From Rhynchonema sp. JSB1_4 (taxonomy: Eukaryota > Nematoda > Chromadorea > Monhysterida > Xyalidae): DNA of 64,000 nucleotides. The translations under genes were made by a program, and so were the position numbers. The notes beneath the pieces are model-generated. The model saw only the letters and a program-made list of their open reading frames with translations. It ran no database searches and was not told the origin of the DNA. Positions within the stretch are counted from its first letter, which is position 1. Every line of letters starts with the position of its first letter. This document shows positions 23,570 through 36,600 of the stretch, in pieces. The stretch is taken from positions 164,625-228,624 of the forward strand of contig JASAMV010000638.1 of assembly GCA_030248065.1 (NCBI GenBank). The letters run 5' to 3'.

Positions 23570-24940
23570 ACAATTCGTGCATTTTTATTGGAAATTCCGC
23601 CATTTCCACTGATTATGGCAGTTTTGATGAGTAGACTTTCGATTTCGATGTTCATAACCAAACCAACCCGCAGGCTGGAATTCAATGAATTTTGATTATC
23701 AAATAACATTGAATGTAATGTCGGTCTGATCGTTTCGAATTCATTATTAATCGGTCTATATTTGGTTTTTTATCGAATTTCAATGGTGTTCTCTCTAGAT
23801 TTGTATTAGATGTCTGTTTTTTGTTATTTCTTTGTTTATCTTTCTTTAACTCGACCTTATGCAACTACTTCTTGTTCGTGTTATTCATGGGCAATCAGTA
23901 TTCTCAACTTTTCCGTCATTGTGTTCAAAGTTGACCAAACCTTATAGTTTTCTTGCCTTCCTATTTTGTCATGTGCCTACTTTAGTATTGATATTCCGAT
24001 TATAATTCCTGTTGTGCTCCCAACTGTGCATTGTTTAAATTCAACCACTTGGCAGTTTACATATAATTTAATGTCCGTTGGTAGCACACAAGTTTCATAA
24101 CGGTTCCAAGGCAGTGTTTTGAGCTGTTATTTCCACACCGGTTTGATCGACACAACATGGTTTAACTTTGCTTTTGTTTTCCGTTAATCTGCGTAGGTGC
24201 ACGGTATTAAAAGTTATTAACACCGTGTATCCCGATGGGACCAACACCGAAATTGTGTGGTGCATTTTATCACTACTATTTTTATGGATGACTACTTTAT
24301 CCTGTCCTATTTTATCCAGCGCTAAGAACCACACCATTTTGTAGATGTCTGCACACTTTTGCCTTGAAATTTTCACTTGTGTATAAGGTCCGTGTACGGT
24401 GTTTTTGTTTTCAGTACCTGTATTGACGTAAAATACAGAACCATCTACTTATACACATGCACCAAATATGATTCCGGATGCCGTGTTTTGTCAATGGGGT
24501 GTGGAATTGTTTCTTTTTGAATGTGAGATAATTATCGAACTCGTGGTGATGAAATTATACTTTCGTTGATCTCTTTTTTTTAAACTGCCTATTATTTTCG
24601 TGGATGTCGTGTGAAAAATTCACAGAACAATTTAGTCGCGGTGCAGATTTCTAATGAATGAATATGGCAATATTTGTTGTTCAGTTGCTTTCAGTTTCCA
24701 CCCCCCCCCATCTAGATCAAGACCCAGCCCCAGCCTTGTGCGCACGTGTATGTAGGTCAATCTGAGAATCGCGTAGTGCCAAACCGTACGAAAATAAAAC
24801 ACACCTATACAATATCCTTGCCTAATTGAGTGGAGTTTATGACTGTTCTTTTGACTGTGTCGTTCTTCGCAACAGCAACGGTCACAAACGATGCAATGTA
24901 ATGTAGTATTTTACCGAGATGTTGTGTTCTGGTTTTAGCA
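23570..24940. other. T-rich intergenic stretch with coding-like minus-strand remnants
   Basis: No gene can be modelled. On the minus strand an open frame at 24095-24376 has a coding-like composition. Directly after its stop a different frame (about 24000-24110) also looks coding, with several Cys. A basic frame lies at 23682-23864. They join only through frameshifts, so this may be a decayed gene or element. The family is not recognised. Confidence 0.35.
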
Positions 24941-25945
24941 ACCGCGTCAAAATTTCAAGTGGAATCTGATCGAGTTCGAAGCTCTTTTGCAAAACTTACT
25001 GTCGAAATGTAATAACGAAGAGAATCTGATCAATCGTACTCATGGCGTTACAAAACGCTTGCTTTGTGCATCCGTATGCTTATGCACAGCGGTTCTTTAT
25101 CGGTTCTTTTTCTTCGGTTTTTTTCGTTTTTAAAAATAAAGAACCGGTTCTTCGGCAACCATAACCGTCACCAATAATATTTCGATGCGGAATGTTTTGG
25201 AATCAACCTGCTCGAACATGTGTTAGTTTACCCACACATCTGCAGGAGTTCAGCCTGAATCTGAGAACTGGACTTCCACAGCGAGGTAATCATCGAATCA
25301 AATTGGTCGTTTTTCTTTTTATCATCGTTTCTCATAAAATTTGGTCACTGGGCGTCCCGGAAAATCAGTGCCATGTTGTGCGCATGGATCAATGATTGAA
25401 AGTAAAAGGAACTAATAGGTCTCAGTGTGCAGATACGTTTTCTACACAAAACGATTTTAATCGATTACCAAGTTGTCTGTTGTGTTGTCTCAATTTCTCT
25501 CGAATGCGCAAATTGTTATCAATTGACTCGTAACATAGGCACCTAAGTTTTCAATTCAACCGATCATTCCCGTCTCCAATGCAGGTGGATTATGAATATC
25601 ATTTGGAAATCCGATTTATAGAGGACCTAAAAAATGGTTAGGCATTTTTTAAAGTCTGTTTTTGCGTTACCCGTCCCTCCACGCAAAATATCAGAGGCAG
25701 AAGCACAATGTATCCAAAACCCTGATTCTTCGGTTGTGGTTTCGAAAATTCAAAGGGGTTATTGTGTTTCTTTCACCATCCATCAGTTCTGCTATTATTC
25801 TGGTGACCCATTATTGTTGTGTCATCTTGGCTAACGAATGTGCCTATCTGCTAAAAGGAATGCTCTTGACCTTATAAGAAATTGAATAATTTCCAATCAA
25901 CCGTGTTCTGCACGTTATCCTAATCAGTTCATGCTCATATTCCAG

Positions 25946-26616
25946 TGTTGATTCCCATTTATACAAAGGCATTGCGTTTGGATTGAATCAGACCACAAGG
26001 TAATTTGTAACACCTCAGTGTTCGCGATATGTTTGAATTCGATTTATCAGAATCTGTCTGTTTTCAAATACTCGTTTGAAATTTTGCACGTTATCACCGG
26101 AGTTTGAATTTCATCTTTGGGCACATCTATAAAAATGAACACATTGTTGAGATTGGAAACAAGACACCAACCAAACTGCTTTTTTCACGTTGCCTGGCTG
26201 TTGCAGTGCAGTCTTGCGTTATATGTATATAGGTTATGGGATGGTGTTTTGAACGCGATTATAAGGTATTGTGTAATCGGAAAGGCGCTGAAACTTTTTT
26301 AGCATTGATTTTCAATCATGCGATATTCCATGCAAAATGACGCTCGCCGCATTTTCAAGGTGAGATGGTCAAAGCGCAACTGGTTTTGCACGCAGCACGT
26401 GTCTGTCAGGGTTTGAAATTTGGGAAAAATTTCTGAACCAGACATTTCACCATATCTTGCACCTTCATCTGTATCCATTGCAGAAAATTTTGCAACACTG
26501 TAATGTGCCTGGTTGGTGATCCAACAGAGGGCGATAAACCTCAATTAATTGAATTGAACAATTGTTTCCAGAATACCTCCCAGAAACATGTGTTGCATGA
26601 TGAAAACCTCTATTGA
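25946..26616 (+). CDS. Unrecognised spliced gene, 3' end (partial model)
   Basis: I do not recognise the product. Candidate exons 25946-25999, 26103 to about 26214, 26303-26359 and 26484-26616 have coding-like composition. Junction 25999/26103 is in phase (VDSHLYKGIAFGLNQTT then LNFIFGHIYKNEH). Junction 26359/26484 is also in phase (CDIPCKMTLAAFS then KFCNTVMCLVGDPTEGD) and ends at a TGA after HDENLY. The donor of the second exon is unclear. Upstream coding-looking pieces at about 24941-25068 (QNFKWNLIEFEALLQNLL) and 25584-25634 (DYEYHLEIRFIEDLKN) may belong to the same gene. The predicted end has several Cys. Confidence is limited because no motif supports it. Confidence 0.4.
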
Positions 26617-27078
26617 CACGAGACCCTGCAGCTTGTGTTGTCCCCGTGATGTAACAAGTTTGAGTGTGAAGTGTGAGCAAACACAACTTCCGCTCACGAG
26701 AGAGTTTGACCCTAAAAATTACCAAAGTCTGGGCGTGATCTCTTACATATACACTGTACTTTATGTTGAAAAAATTTGTTCATATAAAATCGCGTGCCAC
26801 AAAACCAGTTGACCCAGTGACACACAGGATGTCGTTTGAGTGAAACCAACACTAAAATAATGTATGGAAATTTGCATTTCATTTTTATGGCTTAATTTTT
26901 TAATTTGTGGTGGTGACTAAACATCAAATATGCTCATCAATTTTTGTCCACAGAATACGTGTGACGTTTTTTCTTTCATAAATTGCAATTTCATCAGTTT
27001 TATCAGCGCAGACATTTGCGGTTTGAAACATCATTGGTCATTTTTCAGCACTGCCAATCACAAAACGCCTGATATATC

Positions 27079-30000
27079 ATGCGTCCCATACTCGTCGTAC
27101 TATTACTTTTGTTCCACTTATTTTCATTATTTCGATGTCAACAAATCATCAAGGACAATGGTGAAATCGACCTCCTTGGAGTTTTGAATGGTTTCGACTT
27201 GCAGAATCCGAAATCTCTCCAGCCAGACAGAATAATCAACCATTTGGGCAAGGCCCTTGTCAGTGCTGTGTTCCCCGAACTCGTCAGACAACAGCAACAA
27301 CAAGTTAGGGCGCCCTTAGTCATAGTGGAAAATGGAAATGGAAATGCAAAAAATAATCTATGTCCAAGTTTTCCATTTCCATTTCCAATATGACTAAGGG
27401 CATACTGGAAATGGAAATAGAAATGAAATAAAACATTTACTGCAGCAGCCATGTTTTGACATGTGACAAAAACATTTTCTGTTCCACTCAATTCTCGGCC
27501 GCTGATTGGTCAAATTTCACACAGAAAATGTTTTGTTTCATTTCCATTTTCCATTTCCAGTATGCCCTTAGTCATATTGGAAATGGAAATGGAAAACTTG
27601 GACATAGAATATTTTTTGCATTTCCGTTTCCATTTCCACTATGACTAAGGGCGCCCTTATTTTTTTACGAAAATTTAGGCGTTTTTTTTAAATGTGTAAA
27701 AGAGTAACCACCGGTTTCCAAACTTTGACAAAAAAATGCCCACGACACCTGGTGTTCCCAGGCCGTCTCCGATCCAAGTACTAACCAGGCCCGACGCTGA
27801 TTAACTTGCCAGATCGGACGGGATGGCGTGCGTTCAGCGCGGGGGGTCGTCGTAGACGATAGGGGATGTATCAGATGGACAATATAAACAAGAAATTTTG
27901 TGAGAAAAAATGTGTCCACCAAGACAATCTGTTCAGGAAACCACTGAAGCACCACCAGAGCACGAAGCCAATGTGATCTCAAACTCCGAGCCGCAAGTTT
28001 CCAACTTTGTGCCCCCACCGCCACCCGAGATTCTCGCATTGCCGCCCCCACCACCCGCAGCTGAACGGCCAAATCTTGGATTCCCGTTGGACATCGGTAC
28101 CCAACAGGTCGCTCAGGCGCTGAAAGGGGCCAACCCACAATTTCCAGCATTGTCCGATCCGCGAGTTCAGAGTAAGTCCTTTACGTTTGGCGCTGTTATG
28201 TTTGGCATCGTGAAACATCATCCATTGGCGTGATAACAACGCTGATGTGTCAACACAATTAAATTCAGGCAAAATCTTCGATGGTGGCTTGGCGGGTCGC
28301 ACCGATCTACCCGCGTCGTACGTCTATCCATTCGCTAACGCTGGCGCTGTGATTGCACCGGACAGTGGCAGCAACCAGCAGTTCTTTTTGGGACCCGATG
28401 TGAGTATCGTTTGTTTGCCAATTTTGTTAATTCAAAAGAACAGAATGAATGTAGAACGGCTTCATTGTCAAGCCCAGCAGCCAGGCTAGATGAGGAGCGT
28501 GTCTCATGCTGATGTTCCAACAAGACCCATGTACATGCCAGATCAATCAGCCAATGCTTGAAGTCCCGTCTTTCACTATCACCAACACAAAAACAACAAC
28601 TCTTCTGGAGAAAGTTTGGTTTATCGTATGTTTCATATAATCATTCTGATGCAGGGCATCCAGCACTTCAACAAACTACAAGAGCGTCTCATGTCCAGTT
28701 TTCTGAAACATCAAGAACAGGAGCAACAACGTCAAATACCAATCCGACTGTCCCGGGCACCGTCACCCGCTAGTCATGAGTTTGTGACACTGCCGAAAGC
28801 ACCGGTAGGTGGGCACCTAATGAGTGCTCGTTGGGCTCACGTGGTGCACTGGCACTGATGCTGATCTGGTCATCGCCCGTCTGTGTCTAAACGGGCGACC
28901 AAAAACGCGCTGCAAATCAGTAAATCTCTAAATAAGGTCAAACAGTAATGTTACTAAGGCAAGGGATATCGAACATCAAGTTTGATACCGGGCTCTGTAA
29001 ACCGGGATACTTTTGGTCCCATACCGATGCTCTTGTGAACATGGTTTCTGTTTTTTGCGTTGAATTGAATCTTTTCGAGCAAATGTTTTTACTCCCAACG
29101 TTTCGTGACCTACTGGGGGCAGTTTCAAGGGAAACCCTCAATGGTATGGGTTAAAGCCGCGTAAGAAAAAACCAGACCAGCGTACAACCACAATATGAAA
29201 ATGAAACATCACCCAATCTTGTTACAGATCCCACACGTTCCGTTCCCGATCCATAAACCACCACCGGCCAATCCATTCAGTTTGGAGGAAATAGTGCCTA
29301 ACCCTGAACAACGCAAAGCGGCCACGGATGCCGTTGCTGACATTATCATATCACAGCTGGCTGCACAACAACTCAAACAAGGTTCTGTTTGCGACAGTGA
29401 TAGTTTCTGGGAAATGCCAAGTCATTAGTGTGGCTCACAATGGTGCCATTAATTATCAGATTCTCATTAGATCCCCGTTATCGTGCCCATTGGTTGCTTG
29501 TCACGTTTATTGATAACACGTCGTTGCCTGTTTTCACAGACGGGCGGTGCAACAGGACATCGTCGGAGCGACCGCACCAGACATCAAAACCGTCAATATG
29601 CATTCCAGAGCAGTCCCATCCCGTTCCATTTCTTCAATCGCCCGAGATCACCAACGATGTCATATCTGATCGATCGGCCAATATTCTGCCACCGATTCCC
29701 CGCGAACCCAGACGACAACCAACACCAATGGCAACGTCAGTGGAGGCGTTCCCATGGGAAAGCTCGACTTCAAGGTTTGGTAGAGCTCCTGTTGTGTGTG
29801 ACCGCAACTGACGTCTCTCAAGTAAAGTTTTTCGAAGAGATCTCCCGGCAGCGCAGTGCTGGCGTTCGCATCACTATTCACACGAAAATCTAGGACCAGG
29901 AAAAATGCAATGCAGAAGTAAACGAAATAAAATAAAATCAATTGCAAAAATGCAATATACAATAATGTTCGCACTCCCGACCTTGCAGAGACGAGAAATA

Positions 30001-32991
30001 TGAAGTGCCTGAGATCCCACCCCTACCACCCCAATTCAACCCCGACTACTTTGAGCGTGCTGCATCCGTGGATTCAGATTCAAGTTGGAGACCTGCTGAA
30101 GCGTTCGGCAACCGGGAAGACTCACGAGCAAGGGAGTACTCAATCGATTTTGGGGGTTCAGAGGAGCAGGAGATAACGACCAAGGCACCAATGGCCGGAC
30201 ATGACCGGTGGAACAGACTGGCTGGGCTGACAAGGTATGTATAATGGCCATAGCCGGTGTGAAACATCTCATTGCACGTCAGATTAATCAAGAACCACAG
30301 AATTTGCGAAGCATGTCGGGGCAGGCGGATTTTGAATTGAATTCTTCACTAACGATTTTGTGTGTCTTTCACTCACTAATCCTGTCACTGCACTTCCCAC
30401 TTTATTTTTGCATGAACTTCCACTCTCACCAAACACCGAACCAGTCGCATTCGCATGTACAGTTCTCGTGATGCTCACGTGCACGCACCCTTTTCCTTTT
30501 TCCCATCCGTTTTCAGCGGAGCCTATGCCCGGTCCATTGCAATGAAGGTGGCTCCGGCCATTGAAGCGCTGGCACCGCCCCCAAGACCGCCCCAGAATGC
30601 TCAGCATTTGATTGTAGAAAAAGAGAAGGAACAGAGAAAGAGTCTAGAGCAGATTCCGGTGTTAACGCTGACCGCATCACGGTTTGTTGTCGTTTTTGTG
30701 GGATTACAGGAATATTAGTGCCGTGCGCCTCAGTAAAAACGCAATTATTTTGGATTTACCATTGCACTGTATCGTGCTAGGCATGCCTATACCTGTATTT
30801 GTGTGCTCGTTTGTTATGATTCCTGTTCGTTCAAGATATTTTAATGTGGAAAGGTGATGGGATTACAGTCAAGCTCAAGCACCATGGGGAAATCTGACAA
30901 AACACGAATGCACGAATGAACTACATATTTCAGAGAACGAGCATTACTGTTCGGATCGCTGTTCCGCGCCCGCAATGTGAGTACGACAACGACAACCACG
31001 ACAACAAGAACCACAACAATGCCAACAACAACAACAACATCATCAACAACAACAACACAGAGAACAACACCAATTCGATCTGATCTCAGTCGACTGCAAT
31101 CAGTGACACCATCGAGTATTGCGAAATCGTCAACTTTTGTGCTGGAACCCAGGGTGCCAACAGCTGCACAACTTGCAGAGCTGGCAAAGATGGAACCAAG
31201 GGAGACACATCAAGGAACGGGAAGAAGCAAGGTGCGTGAAACATTAGTTTTTGAAGAACTCATCTGCCATGGTGATATAGATAACATTGCGATGTATTGG
31301 GACTTTATTGGTTATTTTGCCAAAAATTTACGACAAAGAGGCTCGAAGCAACTCCTGTCTTCTCGACCGCGGCTGGCATTCTGGAGTGAAGTATACTCCG
31401 AAGAACCGCTCTTCGCATCGAACCTACACCCAATTCGATCATTTGCGCATTTCATTCGATCAGCATCATGAAACATCAACGTCTTTACCAATCGTTAGGT
31501 GATCCGACGACATCGTGGCAACAAGCAACAGGTGCACAATCAAGCACCGCCTGTGTTCGCGCTGTCACGTGACGTGCTCAGACGTGCTGAAGTGGTGCAA
31601 ACGGTGCACAGGTGTGCCACAAGTTTAGAATATTAGTGCCACGCGTTTAAGCACAATGTTTGCTTTTTGTTCTGAGCAATTCAACATTTTTTGCAGAGAA
31701 AACCTGCGCGAGTTGTTCAGAAATCACTGCGAGAATTTGTGCATTCCGGTCGACTGGAGCCACATGATGGGCTCGTGGACACAGGTGTGCACCACACACA
31801 GTCTGACTAGCTGATGTTTCACTTCATTGTCATGAATGTAGTTTTTAGATTTACGGTAATCCTGATTCAATGCGAAATATCTACACAACACTGCTGAGTT
31901 TGGCGGGTATCAACCTTGCCAATAACGGCGAAGTCATTACCAGTGATGTTGAACCTACTCAGCCGAGCTGTGTCGGATTACAATGTCAGTGTTTCATGCT
32001 TTTTATTTTTTGAACAAAAATTCCAAAAAGCAAAATTTCTAGTGAAATCCAACAACGATACAAAGAAGATCGAAGCAAATCTGTTCTTCAGAGACGACAC
32101 CGAATTTCGACGGCTGCATGAGGTTTGGAAGAAAAAAACGTCAATTTCAGAAGTAATTTTCACAATCATGATCAATTTTAGCTCAACGGCAATCTCCAAT
32201 TGGGCAACAGTGACGCAGTTGCGCTCAGGTTTCCGGCGTTGGATTTGCCTCGTGAGTTTATTTCGCTTTCGTGGGGTCACCACAGCTGTTTGTGAAGGGC
32301 GTGATCTTTGGGGTCAATTGCACACATTACCGGTGGATTCGCACTGACGATGACCTGGGGCACCACTCGTCTACCAGAGAAGGTCTGAAAACGAGCAACC
32401 AAAAACGCGCTAACCCATAATATACATAATTCCGTAAGAAGCTTAACGAACCAATGGCCCACACTTGTGGTTAATTTTGTAAAATCTAACCCAAATGATA
32501 ACTGTTTGATTATTCTCAGTGTGCGTCATGCGCTACGGACCCACTCCGAGGCGCGGTTTCGCCGAGCCGCAATACATGGTGCTGACCGAAACTGCCGGTG
32601 CAAACAAATGTCGCGCGATGCACGTATTCGCGAGGAATTCCAGCAAATTTTTCCGCGGTTTCAATAATGACATTACGCAATGGATATCTAGGGTTGGCTT
32701 GGGCACTGACGGTGTTCATGGACGTTACTGTGCATTTCCGGACTGACGATGACCTGGTGCCCCGTCGGTCTGTAAAAACGGGTAGACGCGGGCGACAAAA
32801 AGCACGCGTTTCGCAATATGGCTCGGTTGTGTAATGATTATCACCGCTGCTCTTGTGTCATACGCATGGCACTAATATTCCAAGCTTTATTACCCACACA
32901 GGGTGTGCGATCGGGTCGTCTCCCCGTCAGCGTGCTTCCATTCCCGAACCTTTGTGAGTTGCCGAGCTTTGTGTCACGACGGAGATCATAG
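27079..32991 (+). CDS. Secreted Pro/Gln/Thr-rich protein with C-terminal lipocalin-like (LPR-type) domain, 16 exons
   Basis: Exons: 27079-27303, 27937-28171, 28269-28399, 28655-28804, 29228-29381, 29540-29774, 29989-30234, 30517-30681, 30934-31231, 31499-31611, 31697-31784, 31849-31984, 32043-32122, 32182-32251, 32520-32692, 32902-32991. All phases agree and give 862 aa. A strong signal peptide (MRPILVVLLLLFHLFSLFRC) is followed by about 500 low-complexity residues: poly-Gln, PPPPPEI blocks, and a Thr run of about 30 residues (exon 9) suited to O-glycosylation. The end (about 610-862) has a Cys-containing WSHMMGSWTQIYG stretch and then LCVMRYGP...YMVLTET...HVFARN...FFR, which matches the last strands and helix of nematode lipocalin-related proteins of the apical matrix. 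The LPR link is inference from motif pattern. Antisense 5S rRNA and a MITE sit in intron 1. Confidence 0.75.
27308..27656. mobile_element. PIF/Harbinger-like MITE, TSD TTA, one base inside a 5' splice site
   Basis: The ends are GGGCGCCCTTAGTCATAGTGG and its reverse, flanked by TTA (27305-27307, 27657-27659), the TWA target of PIF/Harbinger elements. Inside is a second inverted pair (ATGACTAAGGGCATACTGG and reverse at about 27390 and 27570) and many GGAAATGGAAATGG words, so the whole unit is a palindrome. Confidence 0.75.
27738..27857 (-). rRNA. 5S rRNA: 5S ribosomal RNA
   Basis: The minus strand gives a 120-nt sequence beginning GTCTACGACGACC with the conserved CACGCCATCCCGTCCGATCT, the internal control region AGTTAATCAGCGTCGGGCC, TTAGTACTTGGATCGGAGAC, and an end pairing with the start (GTCGTGGGC). 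A run of seven T follows directly, a Pol III terminator. Length and all landmark blocks are normal, so it may be functional. It lies antisense inside intron 1 of the LPR-like gene. Confidence 0.93.
28842..28915. repeat. Short intronic interspersed repeat (one of five copies)
   Basis: This diverged copy shares GGTGCA, CTGATG.TGATCTGG and ACGGGCGACCAAAAACGCGCTG with copies at 281-360, 32334-32412, 32731-32812 and 58556-58640. The most conserved core is ACTGACGATGACCTGG. All five lie in introns. Confidence 0.6.
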
Positions 32992-33695
32992 CAAAAACTG
33001 TCATTTATTGTGTGTAGATATTATTCGGTGATATTATTGCTAGTTTACTTTTATTTTTATGTTTTGGTTCCAAAGTATTTGAAAAAACTTGAGTTCAGGA
33101 ATGTTTCATAATTGTTTGTGTATATTACCAAACGTGATAAATTCGCTGTGAATAAACTTTTGTGCATTTTGTGTACTCAATCTATTTGGTTCGTAAAAAC
33201 TGCAAAATATGAGTATGGACATTGTGAAATATTGCAAGCATACTGTTGTCCGGCGAAAGCTCATGATAGCATAACCATTGACGTTATTGTCGAAGCAAAA
33301 TAAACATCACCATCCTTTGCACGAATCATAATGCTTACACCACTAGGGGCCTGAAAAGAGTGAACGAAAATGTGTTATCACCACAGTGCAAACTGCCGGC
33401 TGAGCAACGCTGTAGTATACAAGATTTGTTAACAGTACATGTTATCGATCAAAAACTCTGGTTTCCTATATTTGTGTATTTGTATATTTGTGGAGGTGCA
33501 AAAACTCAAATAAAATAAAAATTGTGTCCACATGTTTTTTTATTCTTTTCATGATCAAATCAAATAAATAAATCCGACTGATACTAATGTCGTCGAGCAG
33601 CGCAATGCACCCAAATGAGCGCAGGAATTGTGCGTGTCCATTGAGTTGACGACATTAGTATCAGCCGAAAATCCAGGTGAAATCTTCGCCGGATC
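32992..33695. other. Intergenic, with a 17-bp inverted repeat before TRPM
   Basis: About 700 bp between two same-strand genes. CTGATACTAATGTCGTC at 33578-33594 is perfectly inverted at 33648-33664, with a 53-nt spacer, ending 31 bp before the TRPM ATG. It could form a hairpin in the 5' UTR or be the ends of a small insertion. No other feature was seen. Confidence 0.5.
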
Positions 33696-36600
33696 ATGCC
33701 GTCCGAAAATGAATCCGAGTCAGAGGTCAAGATCACCAAGTTTTTACGTCGGGTCAAGGACAGGATCACTTCGCATCCGAAAACTGCTGACGAACCTGCC
33801 CAGGTTATTCAAATAAACAAAAACGACAATCTTCCATTTTTCACTTCGCTTTTCTTGGCTGATGTTTCAATTCCACACTGGATCTTCAGACCGAGCTTGC
33901 TCAGCCGACTCCGACCATCGATGATCTGCCAACGTTTCTGCAGCGAAACTTTCGAAAAGAACCGCGTGCTGATTTTCGCCCGAATCCTGCTGTCAGAAGG
34001 TTCGCGCTTCTGAGATCAGTGAATTTTTATTTATTATAAAAAAATTTACCATCTTCTTCTCAGACAACCAAATGGCCCTGCGCAATGCTATTGTGGTGAA
34101 CCAGACCACGCCCACACGACTCAACAGAACCAACTAAACACAACAATTGTGCAAACCGGTGAAATCAGTGCATCAGAAAAAGCCGCTTCGTTTGACTCGA
34201 GCAATTGCACTGATGCATATGGTCGGATACAGTTTTATGGAGCCAGCGAGTTTGGGTGGAGAAACAGAGCCAAGGTGATGCTTTATCGGATTTTCTTGTT
34301 TTTCTGTAACTACAACATTTTCGTTTGTTTAGCAGAACTGCAGATGCGGTGGCATCTTTGTTATCATGCCCATCAACAGACACATCGATCAAACAACGCG
34401 GTTTTAGTACGTCCGAATGTCCGACCGGACCTCAATGGAGCACATCAAGCTCCTGTTGACCACATATTGGAAGTTGGACGTTGAAAAGTCGCAAATGGCT
34501 CTCTCACTTATTGGTTCGGGACGAAACATCAAGTTCAGTGGAAACACCAAACAAGATGTGATCAGAAGAGGGTTACTGAAGGTATGTATTTGCCTAACTC
34601 TTGGGCTTTTTATTATTCTCAAACTTAGGCAATACGATGTAGCTTGCCTATTTCAGACCGTGCAAACTACGCATGCCTGGCTGATATCACACGGGTTGTA
34701 CTTTGGCACAGGCAGACTGGTGGGCGAGGTGATGAAACAGGGTCAGATTCTGCAATGGCATGACGAAGCTGGTATCAAGGCTGTGTTCAGGTTTGAGTGT
34801 CTTCTGATAATTTAAGACACTTTGCCTGTTATATTCAAACGATCTTCATACAGTCTGGGTCAAATTTGACCGAAATTGAGTTTTTGGTGTCAAATGGTTC
34901 TACTAGTACTTGATATCACGAATACGAAATATTTTTAAAAAATTCCCTGTCTAAGCCGAGATACGGCTCATACATGGATTTTTTGTTCGGCGCCAAAACA
35001 CACCCAAGGCTAAAAAAATTGAAAGTTACATAACTTCCGATAGAAATGGAATTTTGATAAAATCTTTTCAGTGGGTGGTAGGCAATTACCCCAGGGTGTT
35101 TGTTGTGGGTCAAAAGTGTCATAATCCTGACAGGGCACCCAAAATATGCCCCAGCACAGAAATATTTTTTTTAAAGATTTTCGGCAAAGTTCGCGTTGCG
35201 GCAAAAATTGGACCGCACAAAGTCATGCAAATTGGCTGGTACCGGCAAACGCACCAGACGTTTTTCTTTCAAAAAATGTAAAATCTAGCCTAGGAGACTC
35301 AATAACGGACATGCTAGGATGCATTGAAATGCACACCCATGCACAATATTGCGCCCTGCTGCATGCACCAGCAGGTCAGCCTGGGGCACGCGAATGCTTT
35401 TTGTGTGTGTGCAACATGCGCGCTGGTTGACTGGTGGTGTGATTATAACACACAACCAAGTATAAATAAAAGTTGTGATAGGGTTCCAGCTAGGTAGTAT
35501 CAACGTCTTACTTCTTTTAACTTTCACAATAAAAACCATTCATTCACCGTTATTAGCGCTGTTTTGTTTGAATTGTTTTATGTCTGTGCTTGATTGGTTT
35601 TGCGTTTTTGTGGGTCTTGTTCAGCTGTTCATGTAAAATGGTGTACATTCATATACTGTATAGAGACTGTGTATAATATGGTAACACATGTAAAGCAACA
35701 TCCATCGAAGTGTATTTCTTTCAATGTGCTAAGCTTCGTGCTCAGATTCTGGTACTGTAAGTGGTACGACAGTGAAATATGGAAAATATTAGCGCACAAA
35801 CTGGACAAGGCAGCGGGCTTTCAACTGTAGAACAGTATCAATTACCACATTTTTTGACATCACGACCTATTTTTTCAAAGAAAATCAAAACGACATTTTT
35901 CAGTGTATCGAGGCACCGCTAATTTGCTTCATCATCAGTGATGTACTTTGGTTTGGGTGCCAAATTCAACTCATTTCAATCCAAAGGAACCATATTGCGG
36001 CAACATTATGCTAGCATGAGGCACAATCACAATAATCCGAGGCAAAAGCACGAGTTGGTGATGACTTGTCTTCGTAAAGACTACTGCAATATGGTTCCTT
36101 TCTCTGTTGTTCATGATGTCATCGAACACATTGCGCTAGTGTTCTTTTTCCCCGAGGTTGAATAAATTAATACTTTTAGATTTGGGATCAGAGAACCATC
36201 TTGTTTCAGAGTTTTATGTGAATGTGACATCATAACAAGAACCATATCCTTTTTTGCTTGAGTTTTGCCTTGCGAAGCATGCATTTTTCTTCTTGTATTT
36301 ATGTTTTACTAGTCGGGACCCGTGCCTACAGCCCGGCTACAGCGCCGCGCCCGTGCCGTGCCCCCCCGAAGACCCGTTAGCATACCCAAAGCTACCCGTG
36401 AAAATTGACCCGTCCGCCCTTCCGAGGGAGGGGGCCACAAACACACATACATACATACGTCTTCATGTTTTAGTAGTATAGATATCGGGTAAGCGTCTCC
36501 TCCAGAAAATGTGACGCAATTTCACACGTACTTGACTCATGTTAGGTGATTGGACTACTTATCCTGCTTATCTGCACTGATCAGGGTTGAGTTCCGGTTC

